NCBI RefSeq assembly: GCF_005404945.1
Contig: NZ_BJDG01000002.1
Span: 114,727-178,726, forward strand
DNA from: Lactiplantibacillus pingfangensis
Lineage (GTDB): Bacteria; Bacillota; Bacilli; Lactobacillales; Lactobacillaceae
Direction of reading: 5' to 3'
Length of the DNA: 64,000 nucleotides
A program made the position numbers and the translations under genes. The notes under the pieces are model-generated. The model was not told the DNA's origin. It worked only from the letters and a program-made list of their open reading frames with translations, and did not search any database. How positions within the stretch are numbered: position 1 is the first letter of the stretch; every line of letters starts with the position of its first letter. This document shows positions 18,047 through 26,572 of this stretch, piece by piece.

Positions 18047-18347
18047 AAATCCATTTTGGGGGATTTACAGTTGTTATGATGTTCTAGGTAATTAGAACGG
18101 ACTGTTTCGGCAAAGTACTGAGCATATGGCAAATTCAGGATAAGGCGACGAACAGTAACACGTGTAACTCCATAGCTATTCAGATAGAGTCTTCTAGGCA
18201 TTTCTTTGAATAATAATGATTTTCATGAAATGCTTGAATGGCATCTCTTTCAGCTTCAGAGAGCCGTGTATAGTTATTATAATGTTTAGTCAGGTCATGG
18301 AGGGGGCTCTTTCTTTATTCGTCGATGTTTAAAGTATAGTCCTCCAT
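18047..18347 (-). pseudogene. Remnant of an IS30-family transposase N-terminus
   Basis: Read on the minus strand from ATG 18347, the frame gives MEDYTLNIDE, a stop, then HYNNYTRLSEAERDAIQAFHENHY; after a one-base shift it continues FKEMPRRLYLNSYGVTRVTVRRLI, then NLPYAQYFAETVRSNYLEHHNNC. This matches the layout of IS30-type transposases: a leading LT/LSxxER HTH, a second HTH ending in TVxR(E)L, and a YxAQxxAxxxR block. With an in-frame stop and a shift it cannot be functional, and the DDE half is gone. Confidence 0.65.
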
Positions 18348-18598
18348 GGTCTATTTAGTTATTTTACTTAGCGTGACATTTCAATTTTAAATTTGAAGAA
18401 TTTGTTAGCACGAGCGCACTGCAGTATGTAAAAGGGCAAAAACAATTCAGAAAAAACGTATACAGTTTGTATCGAGAAAATGGATTTATTAGCAGATAGA
18501 TTTTTGCAAAGAAGACATAGATAGTGGCATATTGGAATGAGAGACTATTTGCAGTTGTAATTGCCTTGAGATGACAATTCTAGAGTGAAAAAAGGGCT

Positions 18599-18637
18599 AA
18601 TTGACTTTTACTCTCAAAGAGTGTATAAAAGTCAATT
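18599..18637. repeat. Perfect 12-bp inverted repeat
   Basis: AATTGACTTTTA (18599-18610) is matched by TAAAAGTCAATT (18626-18637) with a 15-base loop that can pair further (CTC/GAG). There is no T run after it, so it is not a clear terminator. It could be an insertion sequence end or an old regulatory site within decayed DNA. Confidence 0.7.
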
Positions 18638-19067
18638 TACAAACAAGTACTTAGTTCAGGATGTTTTACATTTGGTTCGCACTCATATACTTTAAACGGC
18701 TATAAGATATGGTGACGAATCCATCGATATCGTATACGCAGTAAGCTAGAATCTAACTACGATTTAAATAAGATACTTAGAAGAAAGACCTGTATACCAT
18801 ATTACTGCAGTTATAGAATATTGGCAGACACCGGAGTACATGAGAGTGTATGAATGTCTGGTGACCAGTTAAAAAATAATTCTATTTTTTGAAAATAGTA
18901 AAATATTTCAATGCTTGAATTTAGAAAATAGCAGTGAAGTAGGTTTTATTGTCCACTAGTATCAGGACGTGACAGTATGACGGAGGACATTGGTCGTTGA
19001 AACGAACAATTGAACATGACATATAATAAAAGTTCTGTGTAATAATTTTACGTTAGGAGGAGAAGCT

Positions 19068-19601
19068 TTGAATCAATATGTTAAGAGTGATTTATTCAGA
19101 TGTTATGGTAAATCCAAATTGAGTACTTTCATATTCGCTTATGTCTTTAATGGAACATTCAGATTTCAATGCGCGATTCGTTGGGGACATTCCAGTGGTT
19201 TAAAAGGGTTGCTTGGTAAAATATTATGGCATTTAGATTATACACATAACATAATTCAGATACATTACTCCGCTAATATCGGTTTCGGTTTATATATAGG
19301 TCATGGTGGACCAATAATTGTGAATAGTAGAACTGTTATTGGAGATAATGTAAATTTGAGTCAGTTTACAACCATTGGTTCAAATTCAGAAACACCTGCT
19401 ATAATTGGAAATAATGTATATATAGGGCCTAACGTTTGTGTGGTAGAACATGTAACAATAGGAGACAATGTCACTATTGGAGCAGGGAGTGTTGTTACAA
19501 AGGACATACCAAAGAATGCTACAGCCGTAGGTAATTATGCCCGAGTGATAAATTTTCAAAACCCTGGCCGTTTTGTGAATTATAGATGGATGAGTGATTA
19601 G
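19068..19601 (+). CDS. Hexapeptide-repeat acetyltransferase (serine acetyltransferase-like), probably sugar O-acetyltransferase
   Basis: A 177-residue left-handed beta-helix acyltransferase. From about residue 65 it has stacked hexapeptides: IHYSANIGFGLYIGHGGPIIVNSRTVIGDNVNLSQFTTIG, then IIGNNVYIGPNVCVVEHVTIGDNVTIGAGSVVTKDIP. The cofactor is acetyl-CoA. The CysE-like layout is common in exopolysaccharide clusters, where such enzymes are predicted to acetylate sugars; the substrate is not known. It starts at TTG 19068 behind AGGAGGAGAAG (19055-19065). It stands after the decayed stretch and 50 bases before the flippase gene. Confidence 0.8.
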   Translation: MNQYVKSDLFRCYGKSKLSTFIFAYVFNGTFRFQCAIRWGHSSGLKGLLGKILWHLDYTHNIIQIHYSANIGFGLYIGHGGPIIVNSRTVIGDNVNLSQFTTIGSNSETPAIIGNNVYIGPNVCVVEHVTIGDNVTIGAGSVVTKDIPKNATAVGNYARVINFQNPGRFVNYRWMSD

Positions 19602-19651
19602 AAAATTTAGCATCGGAATATATATGATCTTCAGATTATTGAGGTGTAAAC

Positions 19652-21052
19652 TTGAAGTTTTTGAAAAATGTTTCTTATACAATTGCATCGAATATATTAA
19701 GTATATTTGTGTCAACTATGATTGTCCTAGTGGTTCCAAAATTTCTTGGTGTTCATGAATATGGCCTTTGGCAATTGTTTATTTTTTACGAGAACTATGT
19801 AAGTATGTTACATCTGGGCTGGGCTGATGGCGTATTTCTAAGACGTGGTGGGCAACAAGCAAATGATGTTGATGTGGCATCGTTGAAAGCAGAAACAGTT
19901 TTATTTGCATTGTTTAATATTTGTATAGGCATGTTGCTCATCGTGTACGGGTTACTATTCTCTCAAACATATCACTTTATTATCACTGCACTTGGTTTTT
20001 CAATTATCGTTGCGAACATTCGGACTTGGGTAACCATGATCTTACAGGCCGTTGGTGATTTTAGAGGATATGCAATTAATCTAAGTGTTCAATCTATTGT
20101 GTACCTGATTTTGATTTTTGTTATTTTATTATTCGATTTAGTCGACTACCGATATATGATTGTTGCTTTTTTGATTTCGCAATTGGCAACCTCAATATCA
20201 GGATTTATTCAATTGAAAAAGCTATTTAAAAAGAAGGTTTCGAAGTTGGATTTCAGTGCAGCCTTGAGAGAGGCAAAACTGAATATTGATTCTGGATTCA
20301 AATTGATGATTGCAAATTCTACAGCAATGCTAATTGTTGGAGTAATTAGATTTGGAATTCAACAAAAATGGTCGATTGCAACTTTTGGAAAAATCTCTTT
20401 GGTTTTATCTATTGCAAATCTTATTACAGTATTTATCAATGCTGTTAGTCTTGTTTTATTTCCAACGCTTCGTCGAACTACACAAGTTGCTAAAGAAGTG
20501 TATGTGGGTATTCGGAACATATTGATGCCTTTCTTGTATATAACAATACTAATATATTTCCCGATTAAGATTATTATTCCACTATGGTTACCTAAATATG
20601 CTGATGTCATGCAATTTACATCGGTTTTGATGCCAATGATGGTTTATCAAGGAAAGTTTGAGATATTATCGAATACCTTCATGAAAAATTTTCGAATGGA
20701 AGCAACGCTTATGCTTATTAATGTGACAACATTATTAATGAGCATCGGTTTAACTGGCATTACTGTATATTTGATGCATAATATTTCGTTAGCTGTTTTT
20801 TCGATTGCCGTAGTCATGGGTTTTCGGAGTGTGTTGGCAGAAGTTATTTTGTCTCGTCGAATCAGCGTCCCTTTTGTTCGTGAATTGTTATTTGAGAATG
20901 TTGTAATCTTAGGGTTCATGATATTGTCTTGGAATTACTCGACGGTAATATCATTTGGAATTTATGCCATAGTTATGGTTGTGTATTTATTCAGTAAACG
21001 TCAGGACGTTAAATCAGGTTTGAAGACGTTACGGGTACTTTCAAAATATTAG
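19652..21052 (+). CDS. wzx: Polysaccharide flippase (Wzx / MATE-like fold), cluster A
   Basis: A 466-residue protein with about 12-14 hydrophobic segments. The N-terminal FLKNVSYTIASNILSIFVSTMIVLVVPKFLGVHEYGLWQLF is the standard opening of polysaccharide transporter family members, with the conserved G-x-x-x-Y/F-G. It moves the lipid-linked repeat unit across the membrane before polymerisation. It starts at TTG 19652 behind GAGGTG (19641-19646). A second, different flippase closes cluster B at 26573. Confidence 0.87.
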   Translation: MKFLKNVSYTIASNILSIFVSTMIVLVVPKFLGVHEYGLWQLFIFYENYVSMLHLGWADGVFLRRGGQQANDVDVASLKAETVLFALFNICIGMLLIVYGLLFSQTYHFIITALGFSIIVANIRTWVTMILQAVGDFRGYAINLSVQSIVYLILIFVILLFDLVDYRYMIVAFLISQLATSISGFIQLKKLFKKKVSKLDFSAALREAKLNIDSGFKLMIANSTAMLIVGVIRFGIQQKWSIATFGKISLVLSIANLITVFINAVSLVLFPTLRRTTQVAKEVYVGIRNILMPFLYITILIYFPIKIIIPLWLPKYADVMQFTSVLMPMMVYQGKFEILSNTFMKNFRMEATLMLINVTTLLMSIGLTGITVYLMHNISLAVFSIAVVMGFRSVLAEVILSRRISVPFVRELLFENVVILGFMILSWNYSTVISFGIYAIVMVVYLFSKRQDVKSGLKTLRVLSKY

Positions 21053-21888
21053 TCAAGGAGATGAAAAACAAAAATAGAATACATTCCTTGGCGTGAATAC
21101 TTGTTGCCTCAATTTAAAGATATTTGTTGTTGGTGATCGTTTTGAAGAAAAGATTCTTTATCAAACATCCTAAAGTAAGAGGTATCAAGTGTGGCTTTTC
21201 TTCGACTTAGAGGTTTTAGCTAATTAATTAGCACAACGCGTAGTTATTAGTGTTTTCGTTTTTAACGTGCTGTTGTGAATCAAGGGAAGAAAATGAAATT
21301 TCTACCCCTTCAATCAATTCATGATATTTTTAAAATTCAGTCCAGCATTATGACGTATATGACTTTATACTGTTGGGTTTGGCGTAAGTACCTAATAGCC
21401 GATCGCCTTGAATAGTTAAAAATAATTCCGGGAAAATAATTCCTTAAAAAAAGTTTGTTGTTAATTGAAACCTGAAAATATGAGTCAAATCACAGTTACT
21501 TATATAGAAATGATAATAGTTATTAACAACAAGGCTTTTTCATTATCGTTAAGATGATTTTTAAACCATTTCCACTAGCTCAAATGGCGCATTGCTAGTG
21601 GAAACGAATAAAATCAAAAATGGCAGCGGATACATTGACCGATTTAAAGGCGATTACACACTGTCTCATTCAATTATTTAACGGAGTTACCAAAGTGGTT
21701 TATTGAGGGCCTAGCTGAAAATTTACAGAATCTAAGTAGTTGGATTCAATATTAACTAATTGATAGCAGTTGTGAACGACTGATTGTTGACGGCTGTCAA
21801 AAAATTTGGTTTAGTATAACGAGAAATTACAAGCGGCGGTCCGGTCGACACATGCTCAGTCCCTCAAGGCAACAATGGAGAGCGAACG
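21053..21888. other. Gene-poor gap between polysaccharide clusters A and B
   Basis: This 836-base gap has no convincing gene. A short open stretch near 21072-21135 reads KIEYIPWREYLLPQF and stops, and may be the start of a lost gene. A perfect 11-bp inverted repeat lies at 21569-21604. The last 100 bases before the cluster B start (21780-21888) are richer in GC and resemble the cluster B composition, so the junction between the two clusters probably lies between 21600 and 21780. No confident promoter is seen. Confidence 0.5.
21569..21604. repeat. Perfect 11-bp inverted repeat
   Basis: TTTCCACTAGC (21569-21579) and GCTAGTGGAAA (21594-21604) are exact complements around a 14-base loop. No T run follows. 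It sits in the decayed gap near the composition change between clusters A and B, so it may be the end of a lost element. Confidence 0.7.
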
Positions 21889-22563
21889 ATGGATCAAATA
21901 TTGAATTTAAATTTTATTATCAAGTTAGTCAGGCGCTATTGGCGTCTACTAGTAGGTTGTATGGTTATTGGGCTAGCAATGGCGGCATTCATCACGTACA
22001 AAGTTATCCCACCATGTTATGAGGCAGATGTCCAGATTTTAGTCAGCCGGCACAGTAAGGACGCAGCAGCACAGTATGCCAATCAACAAGCGGATGTTCA
22101 GATGATTACGACTTACAAAGAATTAATTACGAGTCAGGTGATTTTAGCACCGGTACTTGAACAGTTGAAAGCCAAAAAAACTGATATTGCCTCGCTCACG
22201 CAGTTACGCCAAGCAATCACGATTGCAAGTACGCAAAACTCACAAGTATTTTCAATCAAGGTGACCAACGCTGATGCGACACACAGTGCTGAGATTGCCA
22301 ACCAAATTGCCCAGAACTTTAAAACACAAGTCAGGTCTATTATGAAGATCAACAATGTGACGGTCATTTCACCAGCGATTCCAGCTACTCAGCCACGGTC
22401 ACCACAAAGAGGGCTCAATCTGTTGATCGGATTACTTTTGGGACTAGGTAGCGGTGCACTGATTGGGGCAATTCGATTACTCAAGGCAGCACAAAAAGTG
22501 GCAGTTACGAGTGCAACGAGAGCGCAGACGACTGTTGGTGAGTTAGAAATAACTGGGGAATGA
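21889..22563 (+). CDS. Second chain-length regulator (Wzz/CpsC type), cluster B
   Basis: A 224-residue paralogue of the protein at 8294, with one helix near residues 20-40 and a second near 172-195 (LNLLIGLLLGLGSGALIGAI). It shares the blocks QILVSRHS, QADVQMITTYKELIT and STQNSQVFSIKVT with the first copy. The C-terminal tail is shorter. No kinase or phosphatase gene follows, which is unusual because the family usually works with a CpsD kinase; it may act with the cluster A kinase. ATG 21889 is preceded by GGAGAGCG (21877-21884). Confidence 0.86.
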   Translation: MDQILNLNFIIKLVRRYWRLLVGCMVIGLAMAAFITYKVIPPCYEADVQILVSRHSKDAAAQYANQQADVQMITTYKELITSQVILAPVLEQLKAKKTDIASLTQLRQAITIASTQNSQVFSIKVTNADATHSAEIANQIAQNFKTQVRSIMKINNVTVISPAIPATQPRSPQRGLNLLIGLLLGLGSGALIGAIRLLKAAQKVAVTSATRAQTTVGELEITGE

Positions 22564-22661
22564 ATATGATTAAGTGAAAAGCATTGGTTGTACAATACTG
22601 GATAACAACAGTCAAAATTAATATAAGCTGGTCTCGGACAAAAAAATAAACGGAGGAAGCT

Positions 22662-23792
22662 ATGCGAATCGTTCATGTGGCGGAGTATGCAACGGGCGGC
22701 GTTGCAACTTATTTAAGAAACGCTATTGCGTATCAAATGTTGGACAGTCAGATTGATGAAATTATTTTGATTTGTGCCAAGGTCAATTCGGAGCAGTTTG
22801 AGTTTAAGTCACCCAAAGTGCGTTGTGTCACGTTTGATTACGTTCGATCGCTTGGTGGACTTTACAAATTATTGGCAGTTCGAAAAGTGATCGACAGCTT
22901 AGAAGCGGACGTGGTTCATTTTCACAGCAGTTTTGCTGGCTTGATTCGATTGACATATTTTTTGAAACCATGTCGTTATCAGGTCATCTATTGTGCCCAC
23001 GGTTGGAGCTTTATTCAACAAGGTCAGGGACGTTTGAAAAAGCAATGTTATCGCTTGGTTGAATGTGTTTGTGCGTTAAAAACGACAAAAATTATTAATA
23101 TTTCAGAAAGCGAATCACGGCAGGCACTACATCATGGTCTACCCGCTAAGAAGATGCAGCTGATTTATAATACGATTCCAAACGAGCTGTCGACGAGTGC
23201 AGTCACAAATCCGTTTGCCACCATCACGAAGAAAAAAGTACTCTTTGTGGGCAGATTTGATAAAGCAAAAGGACTCGATTTTTTACTTCAATCAGTTAAT
23301 TTCAAAAATTTAGGAATTGAACTGGTTGTGATTGGCGAGTCAGTTCTAGGGGACATCAATGCTGAATTCAAGCAGCAATCAGTCCCATTCTTAGGTTGGA
23401 TTGACCATCAGTATATTGACGCCTACATGCAACACTGCGACGCCGTGATTATTCCCTCACGTTGGGAAGGCTTTGGCTTAGTGGCGCTGGAAGCAATGAA
23501 AAATCAGAAGATGGTGATTGCTTCAGATGCAGGTGGTTTGGCGGAAATTGTGATCGATGGATACAACGGCTTACGGTTTAAAACCAATTCAGCGCAAGAT
23601 TTAAATAGCGCCTTGGAAAAATTTAGTCAAATGAGCCAAGGCGCCATTCAGAAGATGGGACGTGCCGGAGCGAAAATTCAACAACATAAATATAATTTTA
23701 GTCAGATGAATCAGCAGTTGGTCGAGTTATATCGAGATGGGAGTGCCAAACATGGTCAAAGTTTCAGTGTTGATGGCCACCAAGAATGGTGA
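22662..23792 (+). CDS. Glycosyltransferase family 4 (GT-B fold), cluster B
   Basis: A 376-residue GT-B enzyme: RIVHVAEYATGGVATYLRNAI at the N-terminus, VVHFHSSFAGLIRL, YCAHGWSFIQQG, then in the donor half KKVLFVGRFDKAKGLDFLLQ, VIIPSRWEGFGLVALEAMKN and DAGGLAEIV. WEGFGLVALEA carries the conserved glutamate pair region that holds the nucleotide sugar. Its 3' end overlaps the next gene by about 40 bases. Composition is closer to core genes than that of the cluster A transferases. Confidence 0.88.
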   Translation: MRIVHVAEYATGGVATYLRNAIAYQMLDSQIDEIILICAKVNSEQFEFKSPKVRCVTFDYVRSLGGLYKLLAVRKVIDSLEADVVHFHSSFAGLIRLTYFLKPCRYQVIYCAHGWSFIQQGQGRLKKQCYRLVECVCALKTTKIINISESESRQALHHGLPAKKMQLIYNTIPNELSTSAVTNPFATITKKKVLFVGRFDKAKGLDFLLQSVNFKNLGIELVVIGESVLGDINAEFKQQSVPFLGWIDHQYIDAYMQHCDAVIIPSRWEGFGLVALEAMKNQKMVIASDAGGLAEIVIDGYNGLRFKTNSAQDLNSALEKFSQMSQGAIQKMGRAGAKIQQHKYNFSQMNQQLVELYRDGSAKHGQSFSVDGHQEW

Positions 23793-24555
23793 GAAAACGT
23801 TGGCAGCCGCGATCGAGTCGATTCGGTGGCAATCGTTCACGAATTTTGAGCTGATCATCTGTAACGATTATTCAACTGATCGGACCGCTAGTATTTGTGA
23901 CTCGTTTGCGCAGCAAGATGACCGGATACGTGTTTTGACTAATATCGGGCAGCCGGGGTTAGCTTCTGCCTTGAATCAAGGACTGGCACAGTGTCAGGGC
24001 ACATACATTGCCAGAATGGATGATGATGATTGGGCGCATCCAGACCGGTTAGTACAACAAGTTGCGGCATTAAATCGACAGGAACAGGTCGCTATTGTTG
24101 GCACGAGTATTCGGTTATTCGATGATCAAGGGGTCTATGGCCGTCGAGAGGTTAAACCGAGTCCCACGACGCGCGATATTTGGCGCGGACAGCTCTTTGC
24201 CCATCCGAGCGTCATGTTCAGACGTGAAATCTATGATCAACTCGATGGCTACAGCACTGCCGTCAAACATTTGCGAATCGAAGACTACGACTTTTGGTGT
24301 CGTTGTTATGCCGCAGGATTCGTTGGGCTCAATTTGACTGGCGCATACTTAGATTACCGTGAAGATCAAGCGGCTTTTCGTAAACGCGATAATTGGCGCC
24401 GCTTACGACTAGTTCGTTGTATGACGCATTGGCGACCGGCCATGGATATTCCTTGGTTTTACGGTGTTTTTCAAGTCATTGAATTACTGAAATGTGTCGT
24501 ACCACAACGGTTGATTCGCCATTACCATCGGTTTATTTATCGAATCAGCGGTTAA
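23752..24555 (+). CDS. Glycosyltransferase family 2, cluster B
   Basis: A 267-residue GT-A glycosyltransferase with VSVLMATKNGEKTLAAAIESI, FELIICNDYSTDRT, and the donor motif YIARMDDDDWAHPDRL (Asp run at the metal site), followed by FAHPSVMFRREIYDQLDGY and LRIEDYDFWCR. ATG 23752 is chosen because GGGAG lies at 23740-23744; the gene overlaps the preceding one by 41 bases in another frame. Donor and acceptor are unknown. Confidence 0.88.
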   Translation: MVKVSVLMATKNGEKTLAAAIESIRWQSFTNFELIICNDYSTDRTASICDSFAQQDDRIRVLTNIGQPGLASALNQGLAQCQGTYIARMDDDDWAHPDRLVQQVAALNRQEQVAIVGTSIRLFDDQGVYGRREVKPSPTTRDIWRGQLFAHPSVMFRREIYDQLDGYSTAVKHLRIEDYDFWCRCYAAGFVGLNLTGAYLDYREDQAAFRKRDNWRRLRLVRCMTHWRPAMDIPWFYGVFQVIELLKCVVPQRLIRHYHRFIYRISG

Positions 24556-24579
24556 GCCTGAACAGAATTGGAGGAAAAT

Positions 24580-25713
24580 GTGCAAAGCTATTTTGTTGCC
24601 ATCGCGAGCTATGTTGGCCTGTACTTATTAATGACGATTGTGAGAAATACGATTGGCTTCAAGGCGAGGTGGCCATTAACCTTGCCATTCATTGTGATTT
24701 TTGGTGGCTTAGCCGGTTTACGGGATATTACGGTTGGCGCCGATACCCGCCTGTATGTTGAAATTTTTGACCACATCGGGCATCAGCAGGCGATGGGGTG
24801 GTCAACGATTATGACGAGCAAGTATCCACTATATGACTTGTGGAATATCGGCTTATTTCAACTTGCACCAGTTGGTCAAACTATTATTATGGCGAATGCG
24901 CTGGTGATCGCTTTGATCATGCAACGAGCCATTTTGACTTATTCATCGCTGATTTTTTTGCCAAGCTTATTATTGGTCAGCCTATATTTTTATTTTTATA
25001 GTCTGAATATTAGCCGTCAATTTATTGCGATTGGGTTACTGTTTTTGGCAACGAGTTATTTACTAAAAAATCAGCCCAAAAAATTTTGGCCGCTTTACTT
25101 GGCAGCCATCCTGATTCACAGTACAGCAATCATTGGTGGTCTGGCGTATGTGGTTTACCGAATCAATTGGACCCGTAAACGCTTAGGCCTGGCGTTGCTA
25201 GTTGTTGTAGCAGGCAAGCTTTCTTTAGCACAGCTAGTCAGTTGGTTCACAACGCTGTTTCCCCGTTATGGTATTTATAATGTGAGTGGTGAGATTTCCA
25301 CTACCGGGATTGAAACGATTAGCACGCAGAGCAATGGTGGCACCTTATTAATGAATTTGTTTTACTTAGTTTTTGTTGGGGTGGGATGGCGCTTATTGCC
25401 ACGGTTAACGCCAGTTGCACATGCCAAATTGCGTTATTTGACCATTTTAATGACTTTAGCTGTTACGGCTGGGTTATTATTCGCCCAAAATGTTTTGGTT
25501 ACTCGGTTGCTGATGTATTTTACGATCAACATGGTGGTCTACTTGCCATTAGTCCTAACGACAGGTTTGACAGTGCTCGCAAGGCCACGGTTTAAGCCAA
25601 TCGTCACGATCCCCATGGCAAACTTGGGCCTGTTTTTGGTCACGTTAGTGCCGATGACGATCCAATTGAGTAAAAATATTGCTGAAGTGCTCCCATATCG
25701 GTTTTGGCCGTAA
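24580..25713 (+). CDS. wzy: EpsG-type polysaccharide polymerase, cluster B
   Basis: A 377-residue membrane protein with about ten helices. The EpsG signature is present as GGLAGLRDITVGADTRLYVEIFDHIG near residues 40-65, and the second block as SLNISRQFIAIGLLFLATSYLL. It would polymerise cluster B repeat units outside the membrane. GTG 24580 follows TGGAGG (24569-24574); the TTG at 24568 would be inside the ribosome site. It is distinct from the cluster A polymerase and less AT-rich. Confidence 0.84.
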   Translation: MQSYFVAIASYVGLYLLMTIVRNTIGFKARWPLTLPFIVIFGGLAGLRDITVGADTRLYVEIFDHIGHQQAMGWSTIMTSKYPLYDLWNIGLFQLAPVGQTIIMANALVIALIMQRAILTYSSLIFLPSLLLVSLYFYFYSLNISRQFIAIGLLFLATSYLLKNQPKKFWPLYLAAILIHSTAIIGGLAYVVYRINWTRKRLGLALLVVVAGKLSLAQLVSWFTTLFPRYGIYNVSGEISTTGIETISTQSNGGTLLMNLFYLVFVGVGWRLLPRLTPVAHAKLRYLTILMTLAVTAGLLFAQNVLVTRLLMYFTINMVVYLPLVLTTGLTVLARPRFKPIVTIPMANLGLFLVTLVPMTIQLSKNIAEVLPYRFWP

Positions 25714-25725
25714 ACGAGGTGTGAC

Positions 25726-26445
25726 ATGACGATTCCAAAAATTATTCACTACTGCTGGTTTGGCGGTGAACCCGAGCCAGAATTTGTGGCGCGACATTTG
25801 GTAACTTGGCGGCGTTATGCCCCAGACTTTGAAATTAGACGTTGGGATGAACAACGATTTGATTGTCAGCAACTCGCGGCTACCCGAGAAGCCTATGCGG
25901 CCAAGCGATTTGATTTGGTCAGCGATTATGTTCGCTTATATGCGTTACGAGAAGTTGGTGGTATCTACTTGGATGTGGATGTCGAGCTGTTGCGATCACT
26001 GACACCGTTACTTAAAAATCAAGCATTTCTAGGCTTGGAAGATTTCGATGCCATTGCGAGTGGGTTAATTTTCGGCGCAACGAAACATGAGCCTAATATC
26101 ACCGCACTGGCAGCGCGTTATGAAGCTGCGACGACCCGACCGACGCAAAATTGTGTGGCAATCACGACCGCCTATTTCCGTCAACTCGGATTTAAACCAC
26201 GTAATCAGCTGCAATTGATCAATGGCGTACAAATTTATCCGACTATGTATTTTTGTCCCTTGAAATATGGGACAACGAAGGCTCGAGTGACTCCTGAGAC
26301 GATTTCGATTCATCATTATCGTCCAGTTTCAATACGGCGACGTTGGCATATTTTACTAGGACGGTTGGGCAGTCGATTGTTGGGGCGTCGGCGAGTTGAG
26401 ACTTATTTGAAAAGATTGAAACAGTTAAAGATTCCGTATTTTTAA
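25726..26445 (+). CDS. Capsular polysaccharide glycosyltransferase, GT32 type (DXD motif)
   Basis: A 239-residue protein of the sugar-binding DXD family. It starts TIPKIIHYCWFGGEPEPEF, has FDLVSDYVRLYALREVGGIYLDVDVELL with the DxD metal site, and ends in a basic patch (GRRRVETYLKRLKQL). Members transfer hexoses or hexosamines to oligosaccharides; the specificity here is unknown. It lies 12 bases after the polymerase gene and belongs to the cluster B operon. Confidence 0.88.
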   Translation: MTIPKIIHYCWFGGEPEPEFVARHLVTWRRYAPDFEIRRWDEQRFDCQQLAATREAYAAKRFDLVSDYVRLYALREVGGIYLDVDVELLRSLTPLLKNQAFLGLEDFDAIASGLIFGATKHEPNITALAARYEAATTRPTQNCVAITTAYFRQLGFKPRNQLQLINGVQIYPTMYFCPLKYGTTKARVTPETISIHHYRPVSIRRRWHILLGRLGSRLLGRRRVETYLKRLKQLKIPYF

Positions 26446-26572
26446 CCGGGCTGTTCAACCCGATGTTAGACACATACTGGGGCATACAAGTAATTCTTAA
26501 CTTGTGTGTCACAAGATCTAATGATGACAGTGATCTGATTTAGCACATCGCAATGAAGTGGGTGATTAAAGC

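Larger units (their letters stand above)
17327..19067. other. Decayed stretch inside cluster A
   Basis: No intact gene is seen in 1.7 kb. Stop codons are frequent in all frames. A forward stretch near 17440-17520 reads KKWKHSLPLKYSNDFLGRLL and vaguely resembles a transposase end, which I cannot confirm. A minus-strand IS30-like remnant lies at 18047-18347. A perfect 12-bp inverted repeat lies at 18599-18637. The short frames at 17540-17752 on either strand show no family resemblance. The segment suggests that one or more genes or mobile elements were lost here. Confidence 0.6.
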
